This document shows positions 53,248-61,653 of a stretch of 64,000 nucleotides of DNA, piece after piece. The DNA lies in assembly GCA_016708585.1 (NCBI GenBank), contig JADJFK010000016.1, positions 62,001-126,000 on the forward strand, given 5' to 3'. Numbering within the stretch: position 1 is the first letter of the stretch; every line of letters starts with the position of its first letter. This DNA comes from Sulfuritalea sp. (lineage in GTDB: Bacteria > Pseudomonadota > Gammaproteobacteria > Burkholderiales > Rhodocyclaceae). The notes under the pieces were generated by a model. It made no database searches. It worked only from the letters and a program-made list of their open reading frames with translations, and was not told the origin of the DNA. A program made the translations under genes and the position numbers.

Positions 53248-53733
53248 GCCGACCATCTTACGTTAGCCCTGCCCGATGAAGCCGCCACGCTTGCGCTGGG
53301 CGCGGCCCTGGCGGCGCATCTGGCGCCCGGGATGGTGGTCTGGCTCGAAGGCGACCTCGGCGCGGGCAAGACCGCGCTGGTGCGCGGCCTGCTGCGCGCC
53401 GCCGGCGTGAAAGAAGCGGTCAAAAGCCCTACCTATACCTTGGTTGAAGTTCACGTGGTTTCTGGATTAAACTTCTATCACTTTGATTTCTATAGATTCA
53501 ATCAGGCGGAAGAATATCTCGATGCAGGGCTCGACGAATATTTTTCAGGAAGCGGGATTTGTCTGGTCGAATGGCCCGACAAGGCCGCGCCTTACCTGCC
53601 TGCCGCCGATATGCGAATCGAGTTGCGCGTCGGATCGGATGCGGGGCGCACCGCCCGCATCGAAGCAGCCAGTGCGAGGGGACGCACATGCCTCGCCGGC
53701 GTGATGTCCTCCGGTTCGCCGCAGCCAGCCTGA
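53242..53733 (+). CDS. tsaE: tRNA threonylcarbamoyladenosine biosynthesis ATPase TsaE
   Basis: A 163-residue P-loop ATPase of the t6A-modification complex. Walker A GDLGAGKTALVRGLL begins near residue 38; SPTYTLVEVH, FDFYRF and VEWPDKA are family motifs. Its start lies 5 bases from the queG start on the other strand, so the two coding regions overlap head to head. An AT-rich, atypical stretch (about 53430-53570) encodes the conserved YHFDFYRF and DEYF region. The end overlaps the amidase gene by 46 bases. Confidence 0.93.
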   Translation: MHADHLTLALPDEAATLALGAALAAHLAPGMVVWLEGDLGAGKTALVRGLLRAAGVKEAVKSPTYTLVEVHVVSGLNFYHFDFYRFNQAEEYLDAGLDEYFSGSGICLVEWPDKAAPYLPAADMRIELRVGSDAGRTARIEAASARGRTCLAGVMSSGSPQPA

Positions 53734-54968
53734 CGCTGCTGGTCACGAAAGTCGGCGCCGGCGCCACGGCGACCGGCAGCATCCTTGCCGTGCGCGTCTG
53801 GCCGGCGCGCGACTACACGCGGGTGACGCTGGAACACGATCAACCGATCCGCTACTCCCACCTGCTGGTGAAGGACCCCGAGCGGCTGGTGGTGGACCTC
53901 GAAGGCGTCGAATTCAATTCCGTGCTGCAGATGCTGCCCTCGAAGATCCTCGAGTCCGACCCCTACATCAAGCTGATCCGTGCCGGCCGCAACAAGCCCG
54001 GCGTGGTTCGACTGGTCATCGAGCTCAAGGCCGAGGTCCGGCCGCAGGTGTTTTCGCTGCTGCCGGTCGGCGAATATGGCCACCGCCTGGTGCTCGACCT
54101 GCATCCGCTGGAGCCGGTCGATCCCTTGCTGGCGCTGCTGGAAAAATCCGGCGAAGCGCCGCTCAAGGCGGAATCCGGCCTGGGCAGCAAGCCGGCAGAA
54201 AAGCCGGCGGAGAAGGCAACCGGCAAGCCCGAGACGCGACCCGAAGTCGCCCGGCTCATCACCATCGTGCTCGACCCCGGACACGGCGGCGAAGATCCTG
54301 GCGCGATCGGCCGTGGCGGCAGCCACGAGAAGAACGTGACGCTGTCGGTGGCGCGGCGGCTGAAGGAAAAGATCGACGCCACGCCCAACATGCGCTCGGT
54401 GCTGACGCGCGACGGCGACTATTTCATTCCGCTCAATCAGCGCGTGCAGAAGGCGCGCCGGGTACAGGCCGACCTCTTCGTCTCCGTGCATGCCGATGCC
54501 TTCATCAAGCCGACGGCACGCGGCTCCAGCGTGTTCGTCCTCTCCGAAAACGGCGCTTCGAGTTCCGCGGCGCGCTGGCTGGCGGACAAGGAGAATTCGG
54601 CCGACCTGGTCGGCGGCGTCAACCTCGGCGTCAGGGATCCCTATCTTGCGCGCACCCTGCTCGACCTGTCGCAGACCGCGACCATCAACGACAGCCTCAA
54701 GCTGGGCAAGGACGTGCTGGGCGAACTGGGCCGCATCAACACCCTGCACAAGGCGCATGTCGAGCAGGCCGGCTTCGCCGTGCTGAAGGCGCCGGACATC
54801 CCCTCGATCCTGATCGAGACCGCCTTCATCTCCAATCCCGAGGAAGAGAAGCGCCTCAACGACGAGGCCTATCAGGACCGCATGGCGGAGGCGATCCTGA
54901 AAGGCATCCGCCGCTACTTCGCCAAGAACCCGCCGCTGGCCAAGTCGAAGCTGGCGCGGCTGGATTGA
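53688..54968 (+). CDS. amiC: N-acetylmuramoyl-L-alanine amidase (AmiC-type, Tat-exported)
   Basis: A 426-residue cell-separation amidase. The N-terminus MPRRRDVLRFAAASLTLLVT is a twin-arginine signal. An AMIN domain follows (about 30-150, ARDYTRVTLEHDQPIRYSH), then a Lys/Pro/Glu linker, and the Amidase_3 domain (about 190-420) with zinc ligands in VLDPGHGGEDPG, GGSHEKNV and VSVHADAF and the catalytic Glu in ILIETAFISN. The end of the signal region (TKVGAGATATG) is encoded by a copy of the 23-nt motif. tsaE-amiC overlap is a common gene order. Confidence 0.95.
   Translation: MPRRRDVLRFAAASLTLLVTKVGAGATATGSILAVRVWPARDYTRVTLEHDQPIRYSHLLVKDPERLVVDLEGVEFNSVLQMLPSKILESDPYIKLIRAGRNKPGVVRLVIELKAEVRPQVFSLLPVGEYGHRLVLDLHPLEPVDPLLALLEKSGEAPLKAESGLGSKPAEKPAEKATGKPETRPEVARLITIVLDPGHGGEDPGAIGRGGSHEKNVTLSVARRLKEKIDATPNMRSVLTRDGDYFIPLNQRVQKARRVQADLFVSVHADAFIKPTARGSSVFVLSENGASSSAARWLADKENSADLVGGVNLGVRDPYLARTLLDLSQTATINDSLKLGKDVLGELGRINTLHKAHVEQAGFAVLKAPDIPSILIETAFISNPEEEKRLNDEAYQDRMAEAILKGIRRYFAKNPPLAKSKLARLD
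53747..53769 (+). repeat. dispersed 23-nt motif, copy 12
   Basis: GAAAGTCGGCG then CCGGCGCCACGG, two differences from consensus. It is in sense orientation at the end of the amidase signal peptide. Confidence 0.83.
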
Positions 54969-55064
54969 ACGTCGCCGGAAACCCCTGCGGCCATGGCCTT
55001 GCCGCTACCGGTGGCGCCCGCTTAGCTTGATATAATCGCCCGCTTTCCCTGCAGCCTCAAGCCC

Positions 55065-56009
55065 ATGCTGGTTTTTCGCGGTGTTCCCGAGCGGGCGACG
55101 ACGTCCACGGTACTCACCATCGGCAATTTCGATGGCGTGCATCGCGGCCATCGCGCATTGCTTGCCGAATTGACGGCCAAGGCGCGCGAACTCGCGTTGC
55201 CGGCGACGGTGCTCACCTTCGAGCCCCATCCGCGCGAACTGTTCGCCCCGGAGCAGGCGCCGGCGCGACTGGCCAGCCTGCGCGACAAGATCGAACTGCT
55301 GGCCGAGGCCGGCGTCGATCGCGTGCATGTCTGCCGCTTCGACCGCCGGCTGGCGGCGCTGACCGGCGAGCAGTTCATCGAGAAAATCCTGGTGCGCGGC
55401 CTTTCGGTGCGGCACCTGATCATCGGCGACGACTTCCGCTTCGGCAAGGCGCGCGGCGGAGATTTCGCCCTGCTGCAGCGCGCCGGGCAGGAACATCGTT
55501 TCGTCGTCGAGGCGATGCGCACCGTGGATTTCGGCGGCATCCGGGTTTCCAGTTCCGCGGTGCGCGAGGCGCTTGCCGCGGGCAACATCGAACACGCCGA
55601 GGAACTGCTGGGGCGCGCCTTCGTCATCGCCGGCCGCGTCATGGACGGCAAGAAGATCGGCCGCACCATCGGCTTTCCGACCGCCAACATCCAGGTCCGG
55701 CGCAAGCGCCTGCCGCTGTCCGGCGTATTTGCCGTCACCGTTTCGGGCATCGACGCGCAGCCGCTGCCGGGCGCCGCCAACATCGGCGTGCGCCCGACCG
55801 TGGACGCAGGCATGCAGCCTGTGCTGGAAGTCCACCTGCTGGATTTCGATCGCGACATCTACGGCAGGCACGTCGATGTCAATTTCATGCACAAGCTGCG
55901 CAACGAGGCGAAGTTCGAGTCCCTCGATGCGCTCAAGGCGCAGATCGCCCGCGACGTCGACGATGTGCGCACCTACTTCAAGTCCAACGATGGCAAGACC
56001 CATGGCTGA
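55065..56009 (+). CDS. ribF: bifunctional riboflavin kinase / FAD synthetase
   Basis: A 314-residue enzyme making FMN and FAD. The N-terminal adenylyltransferase shows TIGNFDGVHRGHRALLAEL, FEPHPRELF and IIGDDFRFGKARGGD; SSSAVREALAAGNIEHAEEL leads into the riboflavin kinase domain with GRVMDGKKIGRTIGFPTANI and GVRPTVDAG. The stop overlaps the ileS start by 8 bases. ribF-ileS-lspA-fkpB-ispH is the standard order in Betaproteobacteria. Confidence 0.96.
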   Translation: MLVFRGVPERATTSTVLTIGNFDGVHRGHRALLAELTAKARELALPATVLTFEPHPRELFAPEQAPARLASLRDKIELLAEAGVDRVHVCRFDRRLAALTGEQFIEKILVRGLSVRHLIIGDDFRFGKARGGDFALLQRAGQEHRFVVEAMRTVDFGGIRVSSSAVREALAAGNIEHAEELLGRAFVIAGRVMDGKKIGRTIGFPTANIQVRRKRLPLSGVFAVTVSGIDAQPLPGAANIGVRPTVDAGMQPVLEVHLLDFDRDIYGRHVDVNFMHKLRNEAKFESLDALKAQIARDVDDVRTYFKSNDGKTHG

Positions 56010-58812
56010 TTACCGCAAGACCCTCAACATGCCCGACACGCCCTTCCCGATGCGCGGCGACCTCGCCAAGCGCGAGCCGGGCTGGATCGCACAGTGGCAG
56101 GAGCAGAAGCTGTACCAGAAGATCCGCGCCGCCGCCAAGGGGCGCCCGCGTTTCGTGCTGCACGACGGCCCGCCCTATGCCAATGGCGACATCCACATCG
56201 GCCACGCGGTGAACAAGATCCTCAAGGACGTGATCGTCCGTTCCAAGACCCTGGCCGGCTTCGACGCGCCCTACGTGCCGGGCTGGGACTGCCACGGCCT
56301 GCCGATCGAACACCAGATCGAAAAAACCCACGGCAAGCACCTTCCCGCCGACAAGGCACGCGAGCTGTGCCGCAGCTTCGCGGCCGAACAGGTGGAGCGG
56401 CAGAAGAAGGATTTCATCCGCCTCGGCGTGCTCGGCGACTGGGGCAATCCCTACCTGACCATGGCCTTCCGCAACGAGGCCGACGAGATCCGCGCGGTCG
56501 GCGACCTGTACAAGACCGGCTACCTGTTCAAGGGCCTGAAGCCGGTGAACTGGTGCTTCGATTGCGGCTCGGCGCTGGCCGAGGCCGAGGTCGAATACCA
56601 GGACAAGAAGTCGCCGGCGATCGATGTCGGCTTTCGCCTCGACGCTGCGGAGCGCGAGCGCGTCGCCCATGCCTTCGGCATCGCAGCGCTGCCCGCGGGC
56701 GACTGCTGGACGGTGATCTGGACCACCACGCCGTGGACCATTCCGTCCAACCAGGCGCTCAACATGCATCCGGAATTCACCTACGAACTGGTGAAGACCT
56801 CGCGCGGCTGCATCATCCTCGCCGCCGAGCTGCGCGGCGCGGCATTGCAGCGCTTCGGCCTCGAAGGCGAGGTGCTCGGCGCCTGCCAGGGCGCGGCGCT
56901 CTCCTGGTGAAGTTCCGCCACCCTTTCTACGATCGTGCCTCGCCCGTCTATCTGGGCGAGTACGTCACGCTGGATGCCGGCACCGGCATCGTGCATAGCG
57001 CGCCGGCCTATGGCCTGGAGGACTTCGACTCCTGCCGCAAGCACGGCATGCACAACGACGAGATCCTCACCCCGGTGCAGGGCGACGGCGTGTTCGCGGC
57101 CAGCCTGCCCTTCTTCGGCGGCATGTTCGTCTGGAAGGCCAATCCGGTCATCATCGAGAAGCTGGCCGAGGTCGGCGCACTGTTCGCCAGCAGCGAGATC
57201 GTGCACAGCTACATGCACTGCTGGCGGCACAAGACGCCGATCATCTACCGCGCCACCACGCAGTGGTTCGTGGGAATGAACCGGATCCCGGTCGACGGCG
57301 GCGGCAGCCTGCGCGACAAGGCGCTGGCCGCGGTCGAGGCGACGAAGTTTTATCCCGACTGGGGCAAGGCGCGGCTGCACGCGATGATCGCCAACCGGCC
57401 CGACTGGTGCGTCTCGCGCCAGCGCAACTGGGGCGTGCCGATTCCCCTTCTTCCTGCACAAGGAAAGCGGCGAGCCGCATCCGCGCACGCTGGAACTGCT
57501 CGAAGCCGTGGCGCAGAAGATCGAAAAGGAGGGCATCGATGCCTGGTTCAAGCTCGACGCCGCCGAACTGCTCGGCGCCGATGCCGCGAACTACGACAAG
57601 ATGCGCGACACGCTGGACGTCTGGTTCGATTCCGGCACCACGCACCGCACGGTGCTGCGCGGTTCGCACGCCGCGGAGTCGACCTACCCGGCCGACCTCT
57701 ACCTCGAAGGCTCGGACCAGCATCGCGGCTGGTTCCATTCGTCCTTGCTGACCGGCGCCGCCATCGACGGCCGTGCGCCCTACAAGGCGCTGCTGACCCA
57801 CGGCTTCGTGGTCGACGGCAAGGGCATGAAGATGTCCAAGTCGAAGGGCAACGTGGTCGCGCCGCAGAAGATTTCCGACACGCTGGGCGCCGAAATCCTG
57901 CGCCTCTGGGTGGCCAGCACCGACTACTCGGGCGAGCTGTCGATCGACGAGAAGACCATCCTGCCGCGCGTGGTCGAGGTCTATCGCCGCCTGCGCAACA
58001 CGCTGCGCTTCCTGCTCGCCAACACCGCCGACTTCGATGCCAAGACCCAGATGCTGCCGCCGGCCGAATGGCTGGAAACGGACCGCTATGCGCTGGCCCT
58101 GACCCGCAAGCTGCAGGTGCAATGCACGGCGGATTACGAGCGCTTCGAATTCCACAAGGTGGTGCAGGCGCTGATGAATTTCTGTTCCGAGGACCTCGGC
58201 GCCTTCTACCTGGACATCCTCAAGGACCGCCTTTACACCGCCGCGGAAAATTCCCGCGCGCGCCGTTCGGCGCAGAGCGCGCTGTGGCACATCCTGCAGG
58301 CCGTGACGCGGCTCATGGCGCCGGTGCTGTCCTTCACCGCCGAGGAAATATGGGCCACGCTGAAACAGGGCGACAGCGTGATGCTCGCAACCTGGCACGT
58401 GCTGCCGGAACAGGCTGAAGAGTCGGCGCTGGCGACACGGTGGCAGGCAATACGCGCGGTGCGCGCCGACGTGGCGCGAACCCTTGAAGAGCTGCGCTCG
58501 GCCGGCAAGATCGGTTCTTCGCTGCAGGCCGAGGTGACGCTGAGCGCCGACGCCGCAAGCTACGATCTGCTCGCCTCGCTCGGCGATGACCTCAAGTTCG
58601 TCCTGATCTGCTCGAAGGTGACGCTGGAAAAACTCGGCGCCGGCGAGACGGCGAGCGGCGTCAGCATCGAAGCCGTCGCCAGCACCCACGCCAAGTGCGC
58701 GCGCTGCTGGCACTGGCGCGAGGACGTCGGGCAGGATGCGGAACATCCCGAACTCTGCGGACGCTGCACCTCGAACCTGTTCGGCGCCGGCGAGGCACGC
58801 GAGATTGCCTAG
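56002..58812 (+). CDS. ileS: isoleucyl-tRNA synthetase (two apparent frameshifts)
   Basis: A class I synthetase of expected length (~936 residues) split by two shifts. Frame 1 (56002-56910) has HDGPPYANGDIHIGHAVNKI and PGWDCHGLPIEHQIE. It hits TGA at 56908 where VKFRHPFYDRASPVYLGEY continues in another frame from about 56906. A second shift near 57445 in a CCCC run (GVPIP then FFLHKESGEPHPRT expected) leads to the last frame to 58812, with KMSKSKGNV and a zinc-binding C-terminal domain (KCARCWHWRE, ELCGRC). Removing one base at the second site restores the frame. An essential gene with homopolymer indels suggests sequence error. Confidence 0.93.
58418..58440 (+). repeat. dispersed 23-nt motif, copy 13
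   Basis: AAGAGTCGGCG then CTGGCGACACGG, one difference from consensus. It is in sense orientation in ileS, encoding ESALATR. Confidence 0.87.
58629..58651 (+). repeat. dispersed 23-nt motif, copy 14
   Basis: AAAACTCGGCG then CCGGCGAGACGG, two differences from consensus. It is in sense orientation in ileS, encoding KLGAGETA, 188 bases after copy 13. Confidence 0.72.
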
Positions 58813-59290
58813 GCTGGCACGCTGGCTGGGGCTGGCTACATTGGTGGTGCTGCTCGACCAGGCCAGCAAGGCCTGGGTGCTGGCGAGCTTTCGCTACCTG
58901 GAAAGCGTTGTGGTGACACCCTTCTTCAACCTCGTCCTGGTCTACAACTCGGGTGCTGCCTTCAGTTTCCTGGCCGGCGCCGGCGGCTGGCAGAAGTGGT
59001 TCTTCGTCGTCCTCGCGCTGGGCATTTCGGCCTGGCTGCTGAGCCTGTTGCGCCACCACGCCCAGGAGCGCCTGCTGCCGACCGCGCTGTCGCTGATCCT
59101 GGGCGGCGCGCTCGGCAACGTGATCGACCGCCTGCGCTTCGATGTCGTGGTCGATTTTCTCGATTTTCACCTGGCCGGCTATCATTGGCCGGCTTTCAAC
59201 GTGGCCGATTCGGCCATCACCGTCGGCGTGGCACTGATGCTCTGGCACCAGTTCCGCTTTGGCAAGGAAACTGAAACGGGCACCAAATGA
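58805..59290 (+). CDS. lspA: lipoprotein signal peptidase (signal peptidase II)
   Basis: A 161-residue inner-membrane aspartyl protease removing signal peptides from diacylated lipoproteins. Four hydrophobic helices; VVLLDQASKAWV, YNSGAAFSFL, GALGNVIDRLRF (first catalytic Asp) and FNVADSAITVG (second Asp). TTG 58805, overlapping the ileS stop, is the best start; a longer frame lies inside ileS. The stop overlaps fkpB (ATGA). Confidence 0.93.
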   Translation: MPRLARWLGLATLVVLLDQASKAWVLASFRYLESVVVTPFFNLVLVYNSGAAFSFLAGAGGWQKWFFVVLALGISAWLLSLLRHHAQERLLPTALSLILGGALGNVIDRLRFDVVVDFLDFHLAGYHWPAFNVADSAITVGVALMLWHQFRFGKETETGTK

Positions 59291-59718
59291 CCGAGACCGT
59301 ACGCGCCGGCAACCTGATCACGCTGCACTACCGCGTCGCCACCGGCGACGACACGGAACTGGTGAGCACCTTCGGCTCGACCCCGGCGACGCTGCAACTG
59401 GGCAGCGGCGAGCTGGCGCCGCCGCTGGAACACTGTCTGATCGGCATCAATGTCGGCGAGCGCCACGTCTTCCTGCTGGAGGCCGACCAGGCTTTCGGCA
59501 GCCACAATCCGCAATTGACCCAACGCATGGCGCGTACCGCGCTGCCGCCGGATTCAAGCCCCGAGTTGCACGGCCTGATCCAGTTCGCCGCACCCAATGG
59601 CGACAAATTCACCGGCATCGTGCGCGAACTCGACGACGAGGCGGTGCTGGTCGATTTCAACCATCCGCTGGCCGGCAAGCCGGTACGCTTCGAAGTCGAA
59701 ATCATAGGGATACTGTGA
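59287..59718 (+). CDS. fkpB: FKBP-type peptidyl-prolyl isomerase (FkpB/SlpA)
   Basis: A 143-residue FKBP with an inserted flap, as in SlpA/FkpB: TLHYRVATGDDTELVSTFG, LQLGSGELAPPLEHCLIG, FGSHNPQLTQRM and VDFNHPLAGKPVRFEVEI. Acts as a folding helper on cytoplasmic or nascent proteins. Overlaps lspA by ATGA and ispH by one base (TGATG), so the whole group is co-translated. Confidence 0.95.
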   Translation: MTETVRAGNLITLHYRVATGDDTELVSTFGSTPATLQLGSGELAPPLEHCLIGINVGERHVFLLEADQAFGSHNPQLTQRMARTALPPDSSPELHGLIQFAAPNGDKFTGIVRELDDEAVLVDFNHPLAGKPVRFEVEIIGIL

Positions 59719-60668
59719 TGCAGATCATCCTTGCCAACCCCCGCGGCTTCTGCGCCGGCGTCGAGCGCGCGATCGCCATCGTCGAACGCGCGCTGGAAAA
59801 GTTCGGCGCGCCGATCTACGTGCGGCATGAAGTGGTGCACAACCGCTACGTGGTCGACGGCCTCAAGGCCAAGGGCGCCGTCTTCGTCGAGGAACTCGAG
59901 GAGGTGCCGGATGGCGCCACGGTGATTTTCAGCGCCCACGGCGTGCCGCAGTCGGTGCGCATCGAGGCGGAACGGCGCGGACTCAAGGTGTTCGATGCCA
60001 CCTGCCCGCTGGTGACCAAGGTGCACCTGGAGGTGGCGCGCCTGCACAAGCAGGGCTACGAGGTCATCATGATCGGCCACCGCGGGCATCCGGAGGTGGA
60101 AGGGACCATGGGCCAGGCTACCGGCACCATGTACCTGGTGGAAAACGTCGATGACGTGGCGAAGCTGGAAGTTCCCAAGGGGACGCACAGCGCTGGCGCC
60201 GGCGGAACGGCACCGCTGGCCTACGTCACGCAAACCACCTTGTCGGTAGACGATGCGCGGGTGATCGTGCATGCGCTGACGGACCGCTTTCCGACGATCA
60301 TCGGGCCGCGCAAGGACGACATCTGCTATGCCACGCAGAACCGCCAGGATGCCGTCAAGGCCATGGCCGGCAAGGTCGATGTGGTCATCGTGGTCGGCTC
60401 GAAGAACAGCTCGAATTCGAACCGCCTGCGCGAGGTTGCGGCAATCGGCGGCATTCCGGCCTATCTGGTGGATGGTGCGGATCAGATCGCCCCTGCCTGG
60501 CTGGGCGCCGGGATGCGGGTAGGCGTCACGGCCGGCGCGTCGGCGCCCGAAGTACTGGTCAATGGCGTCGTCGAGCGGATCCGGGCGCTGGGCGCCGGCA
60601 GCGTCGAGACCCTCGACGGCGTTGCCGAGAACGTGAATTTTCCGTTGCCGAAAGAGTTGCTGGCCTGA
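59718..60668 (+). CDS. ispH: 4-hydroxy-3-methylbut-2-enyl diphosphate reductase
   Basis: A 316-residue iron-sulfur enzyme making IPP and DMAPP, the last step of the MEP pathway. Cluster cysteines are Cys12 (NPRGFCAGVERAI), Cys96 (FDATCPLVTKVH) and Cys203 (KDDICYATQNRQ). IFSAHGVPQSVR, GHRGHPEVEGTMGQ, TQTTLSVDD and GSKNSSNSNRLREVA are further motifs. Last gene of the ribF-ileS-lspA-fkpB-ispH group. Confidence 0.97.
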   Translation: MQIILANPRGFCAGVERAIAIVERALEKFGAPIYVRHEVVHNRYVVDGLKAKGAVFVEELEEVPDGATVIFSAHGVPQSVRIEAERRGLKVFDATCPLVTKVHLEVARLHKQGYEVIMIGHRGHPEVEGTMGQATGTMYLVENVDDVAKLEVPKGTHSAGAGGTAPLAYVTQTTLSVDDARVIVHALTDRFPTIIGPRKDDICYATQNRQDAVKAMAGKVDVVIVVGSKNSSNSNRLREVAAIGGIPAYLVDGADQIAPAWLGAGMRVGVTAGASAPEVLVNGVVERIRALGAGSVETLDGVAENVNFPLPKELLA

Positions 60669-60688
60669 GACGGCAAGCGCCGGGCGCG

Positions 60689-60718
60689 TTGCCACGGGTC
60701 GGGGGCCGCAGGTATAAT
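60689..60718 (+). promoter_or_regulatory. tRNA-Thr promoter
   Basis: TTGCCA, an 18-base spacer and TATAAT, ending 17 bases before the mature tRNA. Confidence 0.75.
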
Positions 60719-60735
60719 CCGCATCCTTTCAGTAC

Positions 60736-60811
<76 letters not shown>

Positions 60812-60815
60812 ATTT

Positions 60816-60849
60816 CAAGGCCTGCCCCCATTCCGGTCGGCAGGCCTTG
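60816..60849 (+). terminator. hairpin after tRNA-Thr
   Basis: A perfect 11-bp stem (CAAGGCCTGCC with GGCAGGCCTTG) and 12-base loop, followed by ATCCTTTC, so the U-run is weak. It lies 19 bases before the SDR gene start and could be a terminator or an attenuator-like element. Confidence 0.65.
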
Positions 60850-60868
60850 ATCCTTTCAGGGGGCCTGC

Positions 60869-61636
60869 ATGCAGATCAAGGACAGTGTTTTCATCATCAC
60901 CGGCGGTGCGTCGGGTCTCGGCGCGGGCACCGGGCGGATGCTGGTGGAGCAGGGCGGCAAGGTGGTTCTCGCCGACCTCAACGAGGCGGCCGGCAATGCA
61001 CTGGCGGCGGAGCTGGGGGCCAATGCACGCTTCGTGACGACCAACGTCGCCGACGAGGCCAGTGCGAAGGCGTGTGTCGCGGCGGCGCTGGCGGCGTTCG
61101 GTGGTCTGCACGGCCTGGTCAATTGCGCCGGCATCGCGCCGGCCGAGAAGGTGCTGGGACGCAACGGCCCGCATTCGCTGGACGTCTTCGCCAAGACCGT
61201 GACGGTGAACCTGGTCGGCAGCTTCAACATGATCCGCCTGGCGTCCGAGGCGATGAGCCAGGGCACGCCGAATGCGGCGGGCGAGCGCGGCGTGATCGTC
61301 AGCACCGCGTCGGTGGCGGCCTACGACGGCCAGATCGGCCAGGCGGCCTATGCGGCGTCGAAGGGCGGCGTGGTCGGCATGACGCTGCCGATCGCGCGCG
61401 AACTGGCGCGCTTCGGCATCCGCGTCATGACCATCGCGCCCGGAATTTTCGAGACGCCGATGCTGCTGGGCATGCCGCAGGAGGTGCAGGATGCACTGGG
61501 CAAGATGGTGCCCTTTCCCTCGCGCCTGGGCAAGCCGGCCGAGTATGCGGCGCTGGTGCGGCACATCATCGAGAACGAAATGCTGAACGGCGAGGTCATT
61601 CGCCTCGACGGCGCCATCCGCATGGCGCCGAAGTAA
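60869..61636 (+). CDS. short-chain dehydrogenase (3-hydroxyacyl-CoA dehydrogenase type II-like)
   Basis: A 255-residue SDR with NAD-binding FIITGGASGLGAGTGRMLVE, LVNCAGIAPAEK and catalytic Ser-Tyr-Lys in VIVSTASVAAYDGQIGQAAY followed by AASKGG. RVMTIAPGIFETPMLLGMP matches the HSD10/2-methyl-3-hydroxybutyryl-CoA dehydrogenase group, used in isoleucine or fatty-acyl breakdown. Exact substrate cannot be told from sequence. It follows tRNA-Thr and precedes the copper ATPase by 17 bases. Confidence 0.88.
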   Translation: MQIKDSVFIITGGASGLGAGTGRMLVEQGGKVVLADLNEAAGNALAAELGANARFVTTNVADEASAKACVAAALAAFGGLHGLVNCAGIAPAEKVLGRNGPHSLDVFAKTVTVNLVGSFNMIRLASEAMSQGTPNAAGERGVIVSTASVAAYDGQIGQAAYAASKGGVVGMTLPIARELARFGIRVMTIAPGIFETPMLLGMPQEVQDALGKMVPFPSRLGKPAEYAALVRHIIENEMLNGEVIRLDGAIRMAPK

Positions 61637-61653
61637 GTCCGCTCGGCCTGATC

